A stretch of 11,122 nucleotides of DNA from Bacteroidota bacterium. GTDB lineage: Bacteria; Bacteroidota; Rhodothermia; Rhodothermales; Rubricoccaceae. A model generated the notes under the pieces. It had not been told where the DNA came from and did not search any database. It was given only the letters and a program-made list of their open reading frames with translations. Shown in pieces: positions 1 to 7,398 of the stretch. A program made the translations under genes and the position numbers. Where the stretch lies: assembly GCA_022564455.1 (NCBI GenBank), contig JADFLK010000026.1:1-11122 (forward strand), given 5' to 3'. How positions within the stretch are numbered: the first letter of the stretch is position 1; each line of letters begins with the position of its first letter.

Positions 1-61
1 CATCAGAATGGTACCCGAGCCGTTGAGAATCTCTATGTTGCGACGCCACACCGCTTCCTCT

Positions 62-1309
62 ATGATCCGCTGCATCCGTCTCTTCGCGCTGCCACTGCTG
101 CTCGCACCTGGTCTTCTCGGGTGCAACTCGGATGTTTCCGAGGGCCAATCCGAAGCCTCGTCCGACACGACCGTCACCAATGAATCCATCCGAGAGGTGT
201 CGGTACCTGCAGGCACCGAGAGTGGGCGGCCACGCTTCAACTGGGACAATAACCAGCTTCTGCTTAGTTGGACGGAGCCCACAGAGGACTCTCTCAACGC
301 CCTCCGGTACGCCATGTGGACCGGCAGCGGTTGGTCGGAACCGCAGACAGCCGCTACTGGCCAAGACTGGTTCGTCAACTGGGCCGATACGCCGGGCGTG
401 GTCCACTGGCACGATGGCGGGCTGCTCGCCCACTACCTTGTATCGCAGGCGAACGAAGACAACCCGTACGCCTACGACATTCATCTCACCACATCATCTG
501 ACGGCGTATGGGATGCCCCGGCCCTGCTGAATGACGACGGGACGGCCACCGAGCACGGCTTCGTTTCGGTAATTCCAGGTCTCAACGCCTTCGTCTGGCT
601 CGACGGCCGCGGATACGAGACGACCGACGCGATGAGCCTTCGATTTGCCCGGCTAAGTACCGAGGGCGTTCTCTCCGACTCCGCCGTGCTCGACGATCGG
701 GTATGCGACTGCTGCCCCACCGATGCGGTCCAGACCGAAAGCGGTGCCGTGGTCGTCTACCGCGACCGTTCGTCCGGCGAGGTCCGCGATATCGCCATCG
801 TCCGTCTGGTTGATGGCTTGTGGACCGAGCCCACCCTCGTTCACGCGGATGGTTGGGAAATCAACGGCTGCCCCGTCAACGGGCCTGCCGTAGCTGCCGC
901 CGGCGAGCGCGTTGCCGTGGCGTGGTTCACTGGGGCCGGCGAGCAGCCGCGCGTCCTCGCAGCCTTTTCGAGCGATGGCGGCGCATCGTTTGGGCCTCCG
1001 ACGCAGGTAGATGATGGCGAAGCCATTGGCCGAGTTGACATCGTATTCAGCGACGATGGAACAGCCGCTGTAAGCTGGCTCGAACGGGACGGCGAAGCCG
1101 TTGCGCTGCGCATCCGGGGCGTACATGCCGATGGCGTCACTCCGGCCCGAACGGTCGCACACGTTGCAGCCGGCCGGGCCAGCGGATACCCCGCCCTCGC
1201 CGTCCTCGGCGATTCGCTCCTCGTTGCGTGGACGGATCCTGAGGCTGAGGTTCCTCTCCGTACAGCTATCCTTTCCGGTGATCTCGGTGGTGCTCCGGAA
1301 TCCCGCTGA
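62..1309 (+). CDS. Exported lipoprotein with sialidase/BNR-type beta-propeller
   Basis: Predicted envelope lipoprotein of 415 residues; substrate unknown. The chosen ATG gives a basic start, a hydrophobic stretch and the lipobox LLGC, so the mature protein begins at about Cys21. In-frame starts at 8 and 35 would add 18 or 9 residues before the signal peptide and are less likely. The body is rich in short beta-strand and turn motifs, with one clear Asp-box (S-S-D-G-G-A-S-F at residues 303-310), as in BNR/sialidase propellers. Sialidase catalytic residues are not recognisable, so glycosidase activity is not claimed. A cysteine cluster CDCCPT (Cys215, 217, 218) and NGCPVNGP (Cys270) flank a YRDRS segment; I recall this combination in uncharacterised exported propellers. 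About 320 bases separate it from the next gene, so it is probably a single unit. The family call is fairly firm; the function is unknown. Confidence 0.8.
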   Translation: MIRCIRLFALPLLLAPGLLGCNSDVSEGQSEASSDTTVTNESIREVSVPAGTESGRPRFNWDNNQLLLSWTEPTEDSLNALRYAMWTGSGWSEPQTAATGQDWFVNWADTPGVVHWHDGGLLAHYLVSQANEDNPYAYDIHLTTSSDGVWDAPALLNDDGTATEHGFVSVIPGLNAFVWLDGRGYETTDAMSLRFARLSTEGVLSDSAVLDDRVCDCCPTDAVQTESGAVVVYRDRSSGEVRDIAIVRLVDGLWTEPTLVHADGWEINGCPVNGPAVAAAGERVAVAWFTGAGEQPRVLAAFSSDGGASFGPPTQVDDGEAIGRVDIVFSDDGTAAVSWLERDGEAVALRIRGVHADGVTPARTVAHVAAGRASGYPALAVLGDSLLVAWTDPEAEVPLRTAILSGDLGGAPESR

Positions 1310-1629
1310 ATAACCCGGCGAGTGACTCATTCAGAGCGAACTCCGCAGCGACCGCTTCACCACGAGGTGGGGCGAGGTGATCGGGGCAGGGATGTAGGTG
1401 ATGCGGTGAGAACGATAACAAGATGTGTAACGGGACCGCGTAATTAGGCAATTTGGAGCCTCCGCTACCTCATTTTTTGTATCCACTCCCCCATTTTCTT
1501 GGCCTCGTTCGCTACCCCCTTTCTCGCGTCGCTCAGCTAGGACCTGTCGAATTAAAGATGATCTTACCTTGGCATTGCATCAAGCCACTTGATCGCCCTA
1601 CTTTTCATCATCACCTTCCCCCAAGAACC
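1310..1629. other. Intergenic region without a recognised gene
   Basis: This 320-base gap lies between the propeller lipoprotein and the DUF1579 gene. The first part (about 1370-1405) is rich in G and T, with GAGGTG repeats and a short CACC/GGTG stem. The second part (about 1465-1530) is pyrimidine-rich. An open frame starting at 1453 runs into the DUF1579 gene, but its first 59 codons look non-coding: no domain, and Pro/His-rich. A weak Bacteroidota-type promoter, TTG at 1575-1577 and TACTTTTC at 1599-1606 with 21 bases between, could drive the DUF1579 gene. No tRNA, obvious terminator or repeat was seen. Confidence 0.5.
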
Positions 1630-2205
1630 ATGCGAACCACTCTCCTACTCCTCAGCTTCTGCCTCCTGGCTCCACTCGCCACCGCACAGGACGACGATGC
1701 GTCCGCCGCCATGATGGCCGCTATGCAGGCCAACATGACCCCCGACGAACACCACGAATTCCTTCAGGCCTTCGCCGGCGACTGGACGTATACCTCCACA
1801 GTATGGATGACGCCCGACGCGCCGCCGATGGAATCAGACGGAACCGCGACCATAGAGATGACCCTCGGAGGCCGTTTTCTGATCGGTACCCACACCGGCA
1901 CCATGATGGGTATGGCCTTCGAAGGCCGCGGGACGACGGGCTATGACAAGGCCTCCGGCAAGTACCTCGCGACCTGGCTCGACACGATGGGGACCGCCAT
2001 CACGATGTACGAAGGCTACGTCGAAGACGGGAAACTTATCCTCGAAACCGACTCTCCGGACCCAATGACTGGCTCCATGGATCATCACAGGATGGTCCAG
2101 TGGGTAGACGGCGATGATGCCCACGTCATGGAATACTACGTGACATCGGCGGGCGCAGAAGAAACGCTGGTCATGCGGATGAACTACACACGCGCAGGCG
2201 AGTAG
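1630..2205 (+). CDS. Secreted DUF1579 family protein
   Basis: Protein of 191 residues and unknown biochemical role. The ATG at 1630 starts a clean Sec signal peptide (hydrophobic core LLLLSFCLLAPLA) with a likely cleavage site ATA|Q after residue 19. An upstream in-frame start at 1453 would bury this signal behind 59 residues of poor sequence, so I reject it. The mature part has the DUF1579 pattern: an N-terminal helix with TPDEHHEFLQAFAGDW, then antiparallel strands with GGRFLIGTHTG, MGMAFEGRGTTGYDKASGKY and TWLDTMGTAITMYEG. The domain fills the whole mature chain. This fold is a small beta-barrel often annotated as 'DUF1579 domain-containing, periplasmic'. A stretch of Met residues near 27-36 (MMAAMQANM) is a minor oddity. 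No partner gene is obvious: dinB follows after 150 bases containing a hairpin. Confidence 0.85.
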   Translation: MRTTLLLLSFCLLAPLATAQDDDASAAMMAAMQANMTPDEHHEFLQAFAGDWTYTSTVWMTPDAPPMESDGTATIEMTLGGRFLIGTHTGTMMGMAFEGRGTTGYDKASGKYLATWLDTMGTAITMYEGYVEDGKLILETDSPDPMTGSMDHHRMVQWVDGDDAHVMEYYVTSAGAEETLVMRMNYTRAGE

Positions 2206-2284
2206 GCTTTGCCCCTTACCAGTCTTCTTCTCCCCTGTGGTGCAGTCTGGCTGGCAATCTCTCTCGTCAACATCCAACACTTCC

Positions 2285-2306
2285 CCCTCTCCCTTCTGGG
2301 AGAGGG
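2285..2306. repeat. Perfect 9-bp hairpin, REP-like intergenic palindrome
   Basis: CCCTCTCCC (2285-2293), loop TTCT, then GGGAGAGGG (2298-2306), followed by CCGGGTTAGGGCG. The stem plus this GGGxTAGGGCG-type tail matches from memory a palindromic intergenic repeat seen in many unrelated GC-rich bacteria. It lies between the DUF1579 stop and the dinB start. There is no T-run after the stem, so a classical intrinsic terminator is unlikely in the + direction, although it may still block readthrough or protect the 3' end. Confidence 0.65.
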
Positions 2307-2355
2307 CCGGGTTAGGGCGTACGTAACCTCCGCGCAGCCGGGTGTCTGAACGTCA

Positions 2356-3441
2356 ATGCGCCGCATTCTCCACATCGACCTCGACGCTTTCTTCGCGTCC
2401 GTAGAGCAGCGCGATAACCCGGAGTTGAAGGGGAAGCCTGTGGCCGTGGGCGGGATTGAGCGCGGCGTGGTGGCGGCGGCGAGCTACGAGGCCCGCACGT
2501 TCGGCGTCCGTAGTGCCATGCCGACGAAGACGGCCATGAAGCGCTGCCGCGATCTGATCGTCGTGAAGCCACGCTTTGAGGCGTACCGCGAGGCCAGTCA
2601 ATCTGTGCGGGAGATCTTTGAGCGGTACACGAGCCTCATCGAGCTGCTCTCCATCGACGAGGCGTTTCTCGACGTTACGACATCCGTGGACGACATAATT
2701 ACCGCAACCAACATCGCGGAGACCATCCGAGCAACTATAAGGGACGAGCTGAATCTGACGGCGTCGGCGGGCGTGTCGTTCAACAAGTTCCTGGCGAAGC
2801 TGGCCTCCGGCCACGACAAGCCGGACGGGCTGACGGTCATCCGGCCGGACAACGCCGCGGCGTTCCTCGCCGCCCTTCCCATCGAGCGGTTTCGAGGCGT
2901 GGGCCCGAAGACCGCGCCGCGCCTCCGCGAACAGGGCATCACGAACGGCGCCAGCCTCCTCGCCTGGGAAAAGACGGAACTGGAGGATCGCTTCGGGCGG
3001 TTTGGACGGGCGCTGTTTCGGATGGCACGAGGCGAGGACGACCGGCCCGTGCAGCCGCACCGTGAGCGGAAATCAGTCGGTGCCGAGCGTACGTTCTTTG
3101 AGGACCTTACCACGCTGGAGGCGATGGAGGCCGCTCTTCAACCCCTCGCCGAACGCGTGGCCCGCTACATGGCCAAGCGCGATTTCCGCGCCCGCACCAT
3201 CACCTTGAAAATAAAGAGCAGCGATTTCGTCGTCAAAACCCGCCGCATCACGCTGCCTGAGCCCATCCGGGGCGAATCCGAATTGCTGTCGAACGCGCTG
3301 CAACTGCTCACTAGAGATGTGCCAGGCTACCCTGTTCGGCTGCTGGGGGTGACGGCGTCCAACCTGGTCTCAACTGAGCGGGAACGCACGCAGGGCGAGC
3401 AGTTGGGGCTGGGGCTGGAGGAAGCAACCATCCCCGCGTAG
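2356..3441 (+). CDS. dinB: DNA polymerase IV (Y-family translesion polymerase)
   Basis: Error-prone translesion DNA polymerase of 361 residues, usual length for DinB. The N-terminus MRRILHIDLDAFFASVEQ carries metal ligands Asp8 and Asp10 and the likely steric-gate Phe13; SIDEAFLDV supplies Asp101 and Glu102. A helix-hairpin-helix thumb segment (FRGVGPKTAPRLREQG) lies near residues 179-195. The little-finger domain includes KRDFRARTITLKIKSSDF. Near the C-terminus QLGLGL (residues 349-354) closely matches the beta-clamp-binding motif QLVLGL of Escherichia coli DinB. All catalytic elements are present, so the enzyme should be active. The ATG at 2356 gives the standard N-terminus. I see no convincing LexA-type operator upstream, so SOS control cannot be claimed. 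The stop codon runs straight into a hairpin at 3443. It converges with the mutS side of the window. Confidence 0.97.
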   Translation: MRRILHIDLDAFFASVEQRDNPELKGKPVAVGGIERGVVAAASYEARTFGVRSAMPTKTAMKRCRDLIVVKPRFEAYREASQSVREIFERYTSLIELLSIDEAFLDVTTSVDDIITATNIAETIRATIRDELNLTASAGVSFNKFLAKLASGHDKPDGLTVIRPDNAAAFLAALPIERFRGVGPKTAPRLREQGITNGASLLAWEKTELEDRFGRFGRALFRMARGEDDRPVQPHRERKSVGAERTFFEDLTTLEAMEAALQPLAERVARYMAKRDFRARTITLKIKSSDFVVKTRRITLPEPIRGESELLSNALQLLTRDVPGYPVRLLGVTASNLVSTERERTQGEQLGLGLEEATIPA

Positions 3442-3442
3442 G

Positions 3443-3460
3443 GGCGAGATACATCTCGCC
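3443..3460. repeat. Hairpin abutting the dinB stop codon
   Basis: GGCGAGAT-AC-ATCTCGCC, a perfect 8-bp inverted repeat starting two bases after the dinB TAG. With the flanking GTAGG it resembles the GTAGGGGCGAGATxxATCTCGCC class of short palindromic repeats scattered between genes in several bacterial groups (from memory). No T-run follows, so it is more likely a REP-type repeat or mRNA-stabilising stem than a standard terminator. Confidence 0.6.
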
Positions 3461-3570
3461 GAGGGCTGGGGGATTGCCGCGTCGCAACGCTCCTCCGATA
3501 GACTTTCCGCAGTGATGGGCATCGTAATTTTCGCGCACCACCTTTCTCACCCACCCATGCCCGAACACGG

Positions 3571-3711
3571 CTACGACTTCGCCGAACTCCCGGCCCCGCC
3601 TCCATCGGTGCCGACGCGGGGCACGAGGTTGACAACGGGGTTGTCTGGCTCGGGCATCGAGCAACCTAGGGGGGCGAGAACGAGGATCAGAGGCAAAAGG
3701 CGCGATTTCAT
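3571..3711 (-). CDS. Putative 46-residue small lipoprotein
   Basis: A short possible gene downstream of mutS on the same strand. The ATG at 3711 yields MKSRLLPLILVLAPLGC: two basic residues, a hydrophobic core, then APLGC as a plausible lipobox, leaving a mature peptide of only about 30 residues rich in Pro, Gly and Ser with no recognised domain. The open frame extends upstream to a TTG at 3780 overlapping the mutS stop, but those codons look non-coding. The start is 58 bases after the mutS stop, so cotranscription is possible. No good ribosome-binding site is visible. Small lipoproteins of this size exist (entericidin-like), but there is no homology to name one. It could be a chance ORF or a decayed lipoprotein gene; I rate it about even. 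Confidence 0.4.
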   Translation of the reverse strand: MKSRLLPLILVLAPLGCSMPEPDNPVVNLVPRVGTDGGGAGSSAKS

Positions 3712-3769
3712 GCGCGAGTGCGCCGAATGGGTCAAGAAACTACCGTCTTTCGGCAGCCACCATGACGAA

Positions 3770-6520
3770 CTACTCACCAATCATCCGCTTCAGCTCCGCC
3801 AGCGCCATCAGCGCCTCGATGGGCGTCATCTGGTCGGGGTTGAGGGCTTCCAGCTTGTCCAGCAACTCCGTGGCGAGGGGATCAGGTGGGGCCAGGGCAG
3901 GCACGGTGTCCGCTGCAGGGATGGTTTCCACTGATGACTGGCCGGCGTTCGGAAGTTCATCTCCTGCGACGCCTACTTCGCGGGCTACATCGTTCGCTTC
4001 GAGGTGGGCGAGGACTTCCTTCGCCCGCGCTACCACACGTTTGGGAAGCCCCGCCATATGGGCCACTTCGATGCCGTAGGAGTGGTCGGCCGAGCCAGGA
4101 AGGAGCGTCCGCAGGAAGATGACGCGACCGTCGTGCTCCTGGACCTGCACCTGGAAACTCTTCACACGCTCGAGGCGCTCGGCCAGTGCATTCAGTTCGT
4201 GGTAGTGTGTGGCGAAGAGCGTTCGTGCCGCAACTTCGGGATTCTCGTGCAGATGTTCTACGATCGCCCACGCGATCGAAAGCCCGTCGAACGTGGAGGT
4301 GCCGCGTCCTACTTCATCCAGCAAAATGAGCGAGCGCGGCGTGGCGTTGTTGAGGATGTTCGCCGTCTCGTTCATCTCCACGAGGAACGTGCTCTCCCCC
4401 GCCGCCAGATTATCGGACGCCCCGACACGCGTAAAGATGGCATCTACCACGCCAATGCGCGCGCGCTTCGCGGGAACGAACGCGCCAACCTGCGCAAGGA
4501 GCACAATCAACCCCGTCTGCCGGAGGACCACGCTCTTGCCCGCCATGTTGGGGCCGGTGATGAGGTGGATCTGGCCGAGATCCTCCGAAGCTGCCTCTCC
4601 CCCTTCGACCGGCGCCGCAATGTGGATGGAGTTCGGGATGAACGGATCGCCCGCCGGGAGGGCATCCTCCACAACCGGATGACGCCCATCCTCAATGTCC
4701 AGCACCGCCGAGTTATCCACCTCCGGGCGAACGTACCCGCGCTGTTCGGCCACCTCGGCGAAGGACGCGAACACGTCGAGCGTGGCCAGCAGGCGCGCGT
4801 TGTCCTGGATGGGTTCTACCTCCTCAGCTACAGTCATCCTTAGTTCTTCAAACAACTGCTTTTCCAGCCCGCCGATCTTCTCCTCGGCCGTCAGAATCTT
4901 CTCCTCGTACTCCTTCAGCGCCGGGGTGATGTACCGCTCGGCGTTGACGAGCGTCTGCTTGCGGATGTAATCGTCCGGCACCTTGTCCTTGTGCGCATTG
5001 GTGATTTCCAGGTAGTACCCGAACACGCGGTTGTAGCCTACTTTCAGGCTCGGAATACCCGTTCGCTTGCTTTCCTCGGCCTGGAGGCGCGCGAGGAACT
5101 CCTTGCCGGAACGCGCGATGGACCGCAGTTCGTCGAGTTCCTCGGAGAAGCCCTCGCGGATGTAACCACCCGCGTCCATTTTGGCGGGAGGCTCGTCCAC
5201 CAGCGCCATTCCGAGGCGGTCCACCGTGTCCTGGCAGAGCTTCAGGCCGTCGCGAAGGGTGGCGAGCATCTCCGTCTTCTCTTCAGCAAGCGCCTGCTGA
5301 ATCCCCGGAACCCGAAGGAGGGTTTGTTTGAGGGCCACCAGATCGCGGGGCGTAGCGCGGCCGGTGCAGACCTTGCCGACCAGCCGCTCAAGATCCCCAA
5401 CGTGGCGGAGTTCGTCGCGCAGGGTTCTGCGGAGACGGCTGCCGGAAAAGAGGGCATCGACGGCATCGAGGCGCTGTTGGATCTTTTCGACATCGCGGAG
5501 AGGGCGAACGAGCCACGAACGGAGGAGCCGCCCGCCCATGGGCGTCAGCGTAGCATCGAGGATGCCGATAAGGGAGCCGTCCTTCCGGCCGTCCTGCATC
5601 GAGGCCACCAGCTCCAGGTTTCGGCGCGTGGCCGGGTCGAGCGCGAGGAAATCCTCGGCCGTGTAGCGCTGGAGGCGACGAACGTGGGGTACGCGGCCTT
5701 TCTGGGTTTCGCCGAGGTAGTACAACGCAGCCCCTGCCGCGATGAGCCCCACCTTCAGGTCCTCCACCCCAAACCCCTTGAGCGAGTGCGTCTGGAAATG
5801 GCGGAGGAGGGTTTCGTACGCAAAATCGTAGCCAAACACCCAGTCCTCCTGCTCGGAGACAGCGAAGTCGCCCAGCCGAACGAGTCGTTCCTTCTCGCCT
5901 TTCAGGATGAGCACCTCGGCCGGATTCACCGACTGGAGCACGGAGGCAAAGCGATCTTCGGGGACTTCCGTCACGAAGAACTCGCCCGTCGAGGCGTCCA
6001 CAAACGAAAACCCGACCCGGCCTCTGGTACTCCGCTCCGTTCCCCAAACGGCAGCAGCCAGGTAGTGTGCGTGCTTCGGCGTGAGGAGTTGATCGTGAAA
6101 CGCCACGCCCGGCGTGACGATCTCCACCACCCCGCGTTTTACAATTTTGCGAGCGAACTTGGGATCCTCCAACTGTTCGCAGATGGCCACGCGGTACCCG
6201 GCCTGGACAAGCTTCGGGAGGTATTGGTCGACGGCGTGGTGCGGGAACCCCGCGAGCGGAACGTCGGCAGCCTGCCCGTTGGCGCGGCGCGTGAGGGTAA
6301 GGCCCAGCACGTCGGCGACGATGACAGCGTCCTGCTCAAACGTCTCGTAGAAATCGCCCATCCGGAAGAGCAAGATTGCGCCAGGGTGCCGATCCTTGAT
6401 CTTCCAGTACTGACGCATCACCGGTGTCTCCCGAGCACGTCGAGCCTCCTTCTCGCTAAGGAAGAGGTCGGATTGGTCGGCCAGGGGCTCGTCGGTTATG
6501 GTTGCTGTGCTTTCAGGCAA
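3770..6520 (-). CDS. mutS: DNA mismatch repair protein MutS
   Basis: Mismatch-recognition ATPase of 916 residues that binds mispaired bases and recruits MutL. The mismatch-contact motif GDFYE is at residues 55-59 (Phe57, Glu59), followed by VPLAGFPHHAVDQYLPKLV of domain I. The connector, lever and clamp regions follow. The ABC-type ATPase carries Walker A GPNMAGKS (656-663), the FTRVGASDNLAAGESTF signature, Walker B LILLDEVGRG (Asp735, Glu736) and the FATHYHEL switch histidine. The chain is longer than E. coli MutS (853) because of a charged N-terminal extension and a longer C-terminal linker. No ATG precedes the conserved TPVMRQY block and an in-frame TGA lies just upstream, so TTG at 6520 is the best start. 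A QSDLF sequence at residues 16-20 resembles a beta-clamp-binding motif. The gene appears intact. It lies 160 bases after the preceding exported-protein gene, across a repeat block that may contain its promoter. Confidence 0.98.
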   Translation of the reverse strand: MPESTATITDEPLADQSDLFLSEKEARRARETPVMRQYWKIKDRHPGAILLFRMGDFYETFEQDAVIVADVLGLTLTRRANGQAADVPLAGFPHHAVDQYLPKLVQAGYRVAICEQLEDPKFARKIVKRGVVEIVTPGVAFHDQLLTPKHAHYLAAAVWGTERSTRGRVGFSFVDASTGEFFVTEVPEDRFASVLQSVNPAEVLILKGEKERLVRLGDFAVSEQEDWVFGYDFAYETLLRHFQTHSLKGFGVEDLKVGLIAAGAALYYLGETQKGRVPHVRRLQRYTAEDFLALDPATRRNLELVASMQDGRKDGSLIGILDATLTPMGGRLLRSWLVRPLRDVEKIQQRLDAVDALFSGSRLRRTLRDELRHVGDLERLVGKVCTGRATPRDLVALKQTLLRVPGIQQALAEEKTEMLATLRDGLKLCQDTVDRLGMALVDEPPAKMDAGGYIREGFSEELDELRSIARSGKEFLARLQAEESKRTGIPSLKVGYNRVFGYYLEITNAHKDKVPDDYIRKQTLVNAERYITPALKEYEEKILTAEEKIGGLEKQLFEELRMTVAEEVEPIQDNARLLATLDVFASFAEVAEQRGYVRPEVDNSAVLDIEDGRHPVVEDALPAGDPFIPNSIHIAAPVEGGEAASEDLGQIHLITGPNMAGKSVVLRQTGLIVLLAQVGAFVPAKRARIGVVDAIFTRVGASDNLAAGESTFLVEMNETANILNNATPRSLILLDEVGRGTSTFDGLSIAWAIVEHLHENPEVAARTLFATHYHELNALAERLERVKSFQVQVQEHDGRVIFLRTLLPGSADHSYGIEVAHMAGLPKRVVARAKEVLAHLEANDVAREVGVAGDELPNAGQSSVETIPAADTVPALAPPDPLATELLDKLEALNPDQMTPIEALMALAELKRMIGE

Positions 6521-6550
6521 TGATTTGATCGGCGTTCGTCATTGGATACC

Positions 6551-6714
6551 GGATGTGCGATATCGGGTTTGCGGATTGCGGGACTTGGGATCTGGAATTT
6601 GCAACTTGAATTTTGGGGCTTGGGATTCCGGCGATTGAGATTGGATCTGGGGTTTAGGACTCAGGATAGTCACGTCTCGATCATGGGCTTTCCGATATCC
6701 GATATCGCACATCC
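6551..6714. repeat. 16-bp perfect inverted repeat bracketing a degenerate G-rich block
   Basis: Left arm GGATGTGCGATATCGG (6551-6566) and right arm CCGATATCGCACATCC (6699-6714) are exact reverse complements separated by 132 bases. The right arm also carries a tandem CGATATC duplication (6694-6706 region TCCGATATCCGATATCG). Between the arms the + strand is built from degenerate units such as GGACTTGGGATCTGG, GGGCTTGGGATTCCGG and GATTGGATCTGGGG. The right arm lies inside the last codons of the exported-protein gene ending at 6681; the left arm lies 31 bases before the mutS start. The whole could be a MITE-like or hairpin-forming element, or expanded simple repeats; no target-site duplication is evident. 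Confidence 0.7.
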
Positions 6715-7313
6715 TTTTTGCCTCTCGCGAGGGTTTCCAGTGAATCTATTCGCGGCCGCAATTCCTGCATTTTAGCTTCGCGTTCGTCGGCCCAGGATAC
6801 GTCGGCAACTTCTGCAATTTCGATGCGGTCGGCGCTCAATGTGCATAGTAACCCGTCCCCTCCTGAAACCTGGACCTGAGCATGAAATCTACCCGTGATG
6901 CGAACCCGGTCGTAGGGGTCCAAAAGCGTGCTGTCGATGGTAAAGACTTTCAGCGGAGAGCCGAAACCGTACGCGCGTGATCTGGCCTCAATTGGCCTAT
7001 CGCCTTCATTGATGAACGTCGTGTAGTAGACGCGCTCTTCTTGTACACTTCCCGTCGGCGATTCACTCGCCGGGAGGAGTTTGACCTGGCAGGATCGGCC
7101 CGTACGCGCACCCGCATCTGGATAGCACGGTAGAAGCCGCGGGAAAAGATGAAGGTACCCCTCCAGAATGACCAGTCTTTGATGATTGGTGGAATCGCAA
7201 GCAGCCTCGTACTCAATGGCAACGGGCGGCCCCTCGGGAAGCTGTTCTTCAGGCGCCGGGCAGGCCATGTGTACACCAGCCATCGGCACACTGAGAAGTA
7301 GTTTGGAAACCAT
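6681..7313 (-). CDS. Cys-rich exported protein, paralogue of the upstream gene (proximal to mutS)
   Basis: Protein of 210 residues, not assigned to a known family. ATG at 7313 (TTG at 7316 possible; an in-frame TGA lies upstream) starts MVSK followed by a hydrophobic run ending VHMAC18. This resembles a lipoprotein signal, but His at -3 is atypical, so lipidation is uncertain. The mature domain has Cys39, Cys63, Cys75 and Cys157, the motif LEGYL (residues 50-54), GSP (118-120) and VRITG (137-141). All of these align with the neighbouring gene at 7399-7884, in places with identical spacing. The beta-rich pattern with VRITG is compatible with an OB-like barrel (inference). A 45-residue charged, possibly helical tail (REAKMQELRPRIDSLETL) is missing from the paralogue, and residues 201-205 are encoded by an inverted-repeat arm. 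It lies 85 bases after its paralogue, possibly within a sodC transcription unit. Confidence 0.75.
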   Translation of the reverse strand: MVSKLLLSVPMAGVHMACPAPEEQLPEGPPVAIEYEAACDSTNHQRLVILEGYLHLFPRLLPCYPDAGARTGRSCQVKLLPASESPTGSVQEERVYYTTFINEGDRPIEARSRAYGFGSPLKVFTIDSTLLDPYDRVRITGRFHAQVQVSGGDGLLCTLSADRIEIAEVADVSWADEREAKMQELRPRIDSLETLARGKKDVRYRISESP

Positions 7314-7398
7314 CAATGAATCACGGACGAGACACTCTCAAAATACAAGCCTCGCAACCTGCCGAGCGTCCGCCCCAGACTCGATTCATGATTGCCGC

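Noticed and set aside
653..1330. Antisense 225-codon frame over the propeller lipoprotein gene.
   Set aside because: Composition-driven shadow; the + strand protein has a signal peptide, an Asp-box and conserved cysteine motifs.
1370..1410. G-rich stretch that might form a G-quadruplex.
   Set aside because: Only three runs of three or more G are present in the span, short of the four needed.
2353..3060. Antisense 235-codon frame over dinB.
   Set aside because: Shadow of a complete, well-conserved dinB gene.
3631..3645. GACAAC-GGG-GTTGTC inverted repeat next to a TTGACA.
   Set aside because: It lies within the putative small lipoprotein frame, is short (6 bp arms) and has no matching -10 element at proper spacing.
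3441..3770. Functional coupling of dinB and mutS as a mutation-rate module.
   Set aside because: They are convergent and separated by a possible small gene and a repeat; adjacency alone does not support coregulation.
4004..4843. A 279-codon antisense frame over the mutS ATPase domain.
   Set aside because: It overlaps the best-conserved MutS motifs and has no recognisable protein features.
4991..6523. A 510-codon open frame antisense to mutS.
   Set aside because: It is the shadow of the GC-rich mutS coding strand. It has no coherent domains, and mutS motifs fully explain the region.
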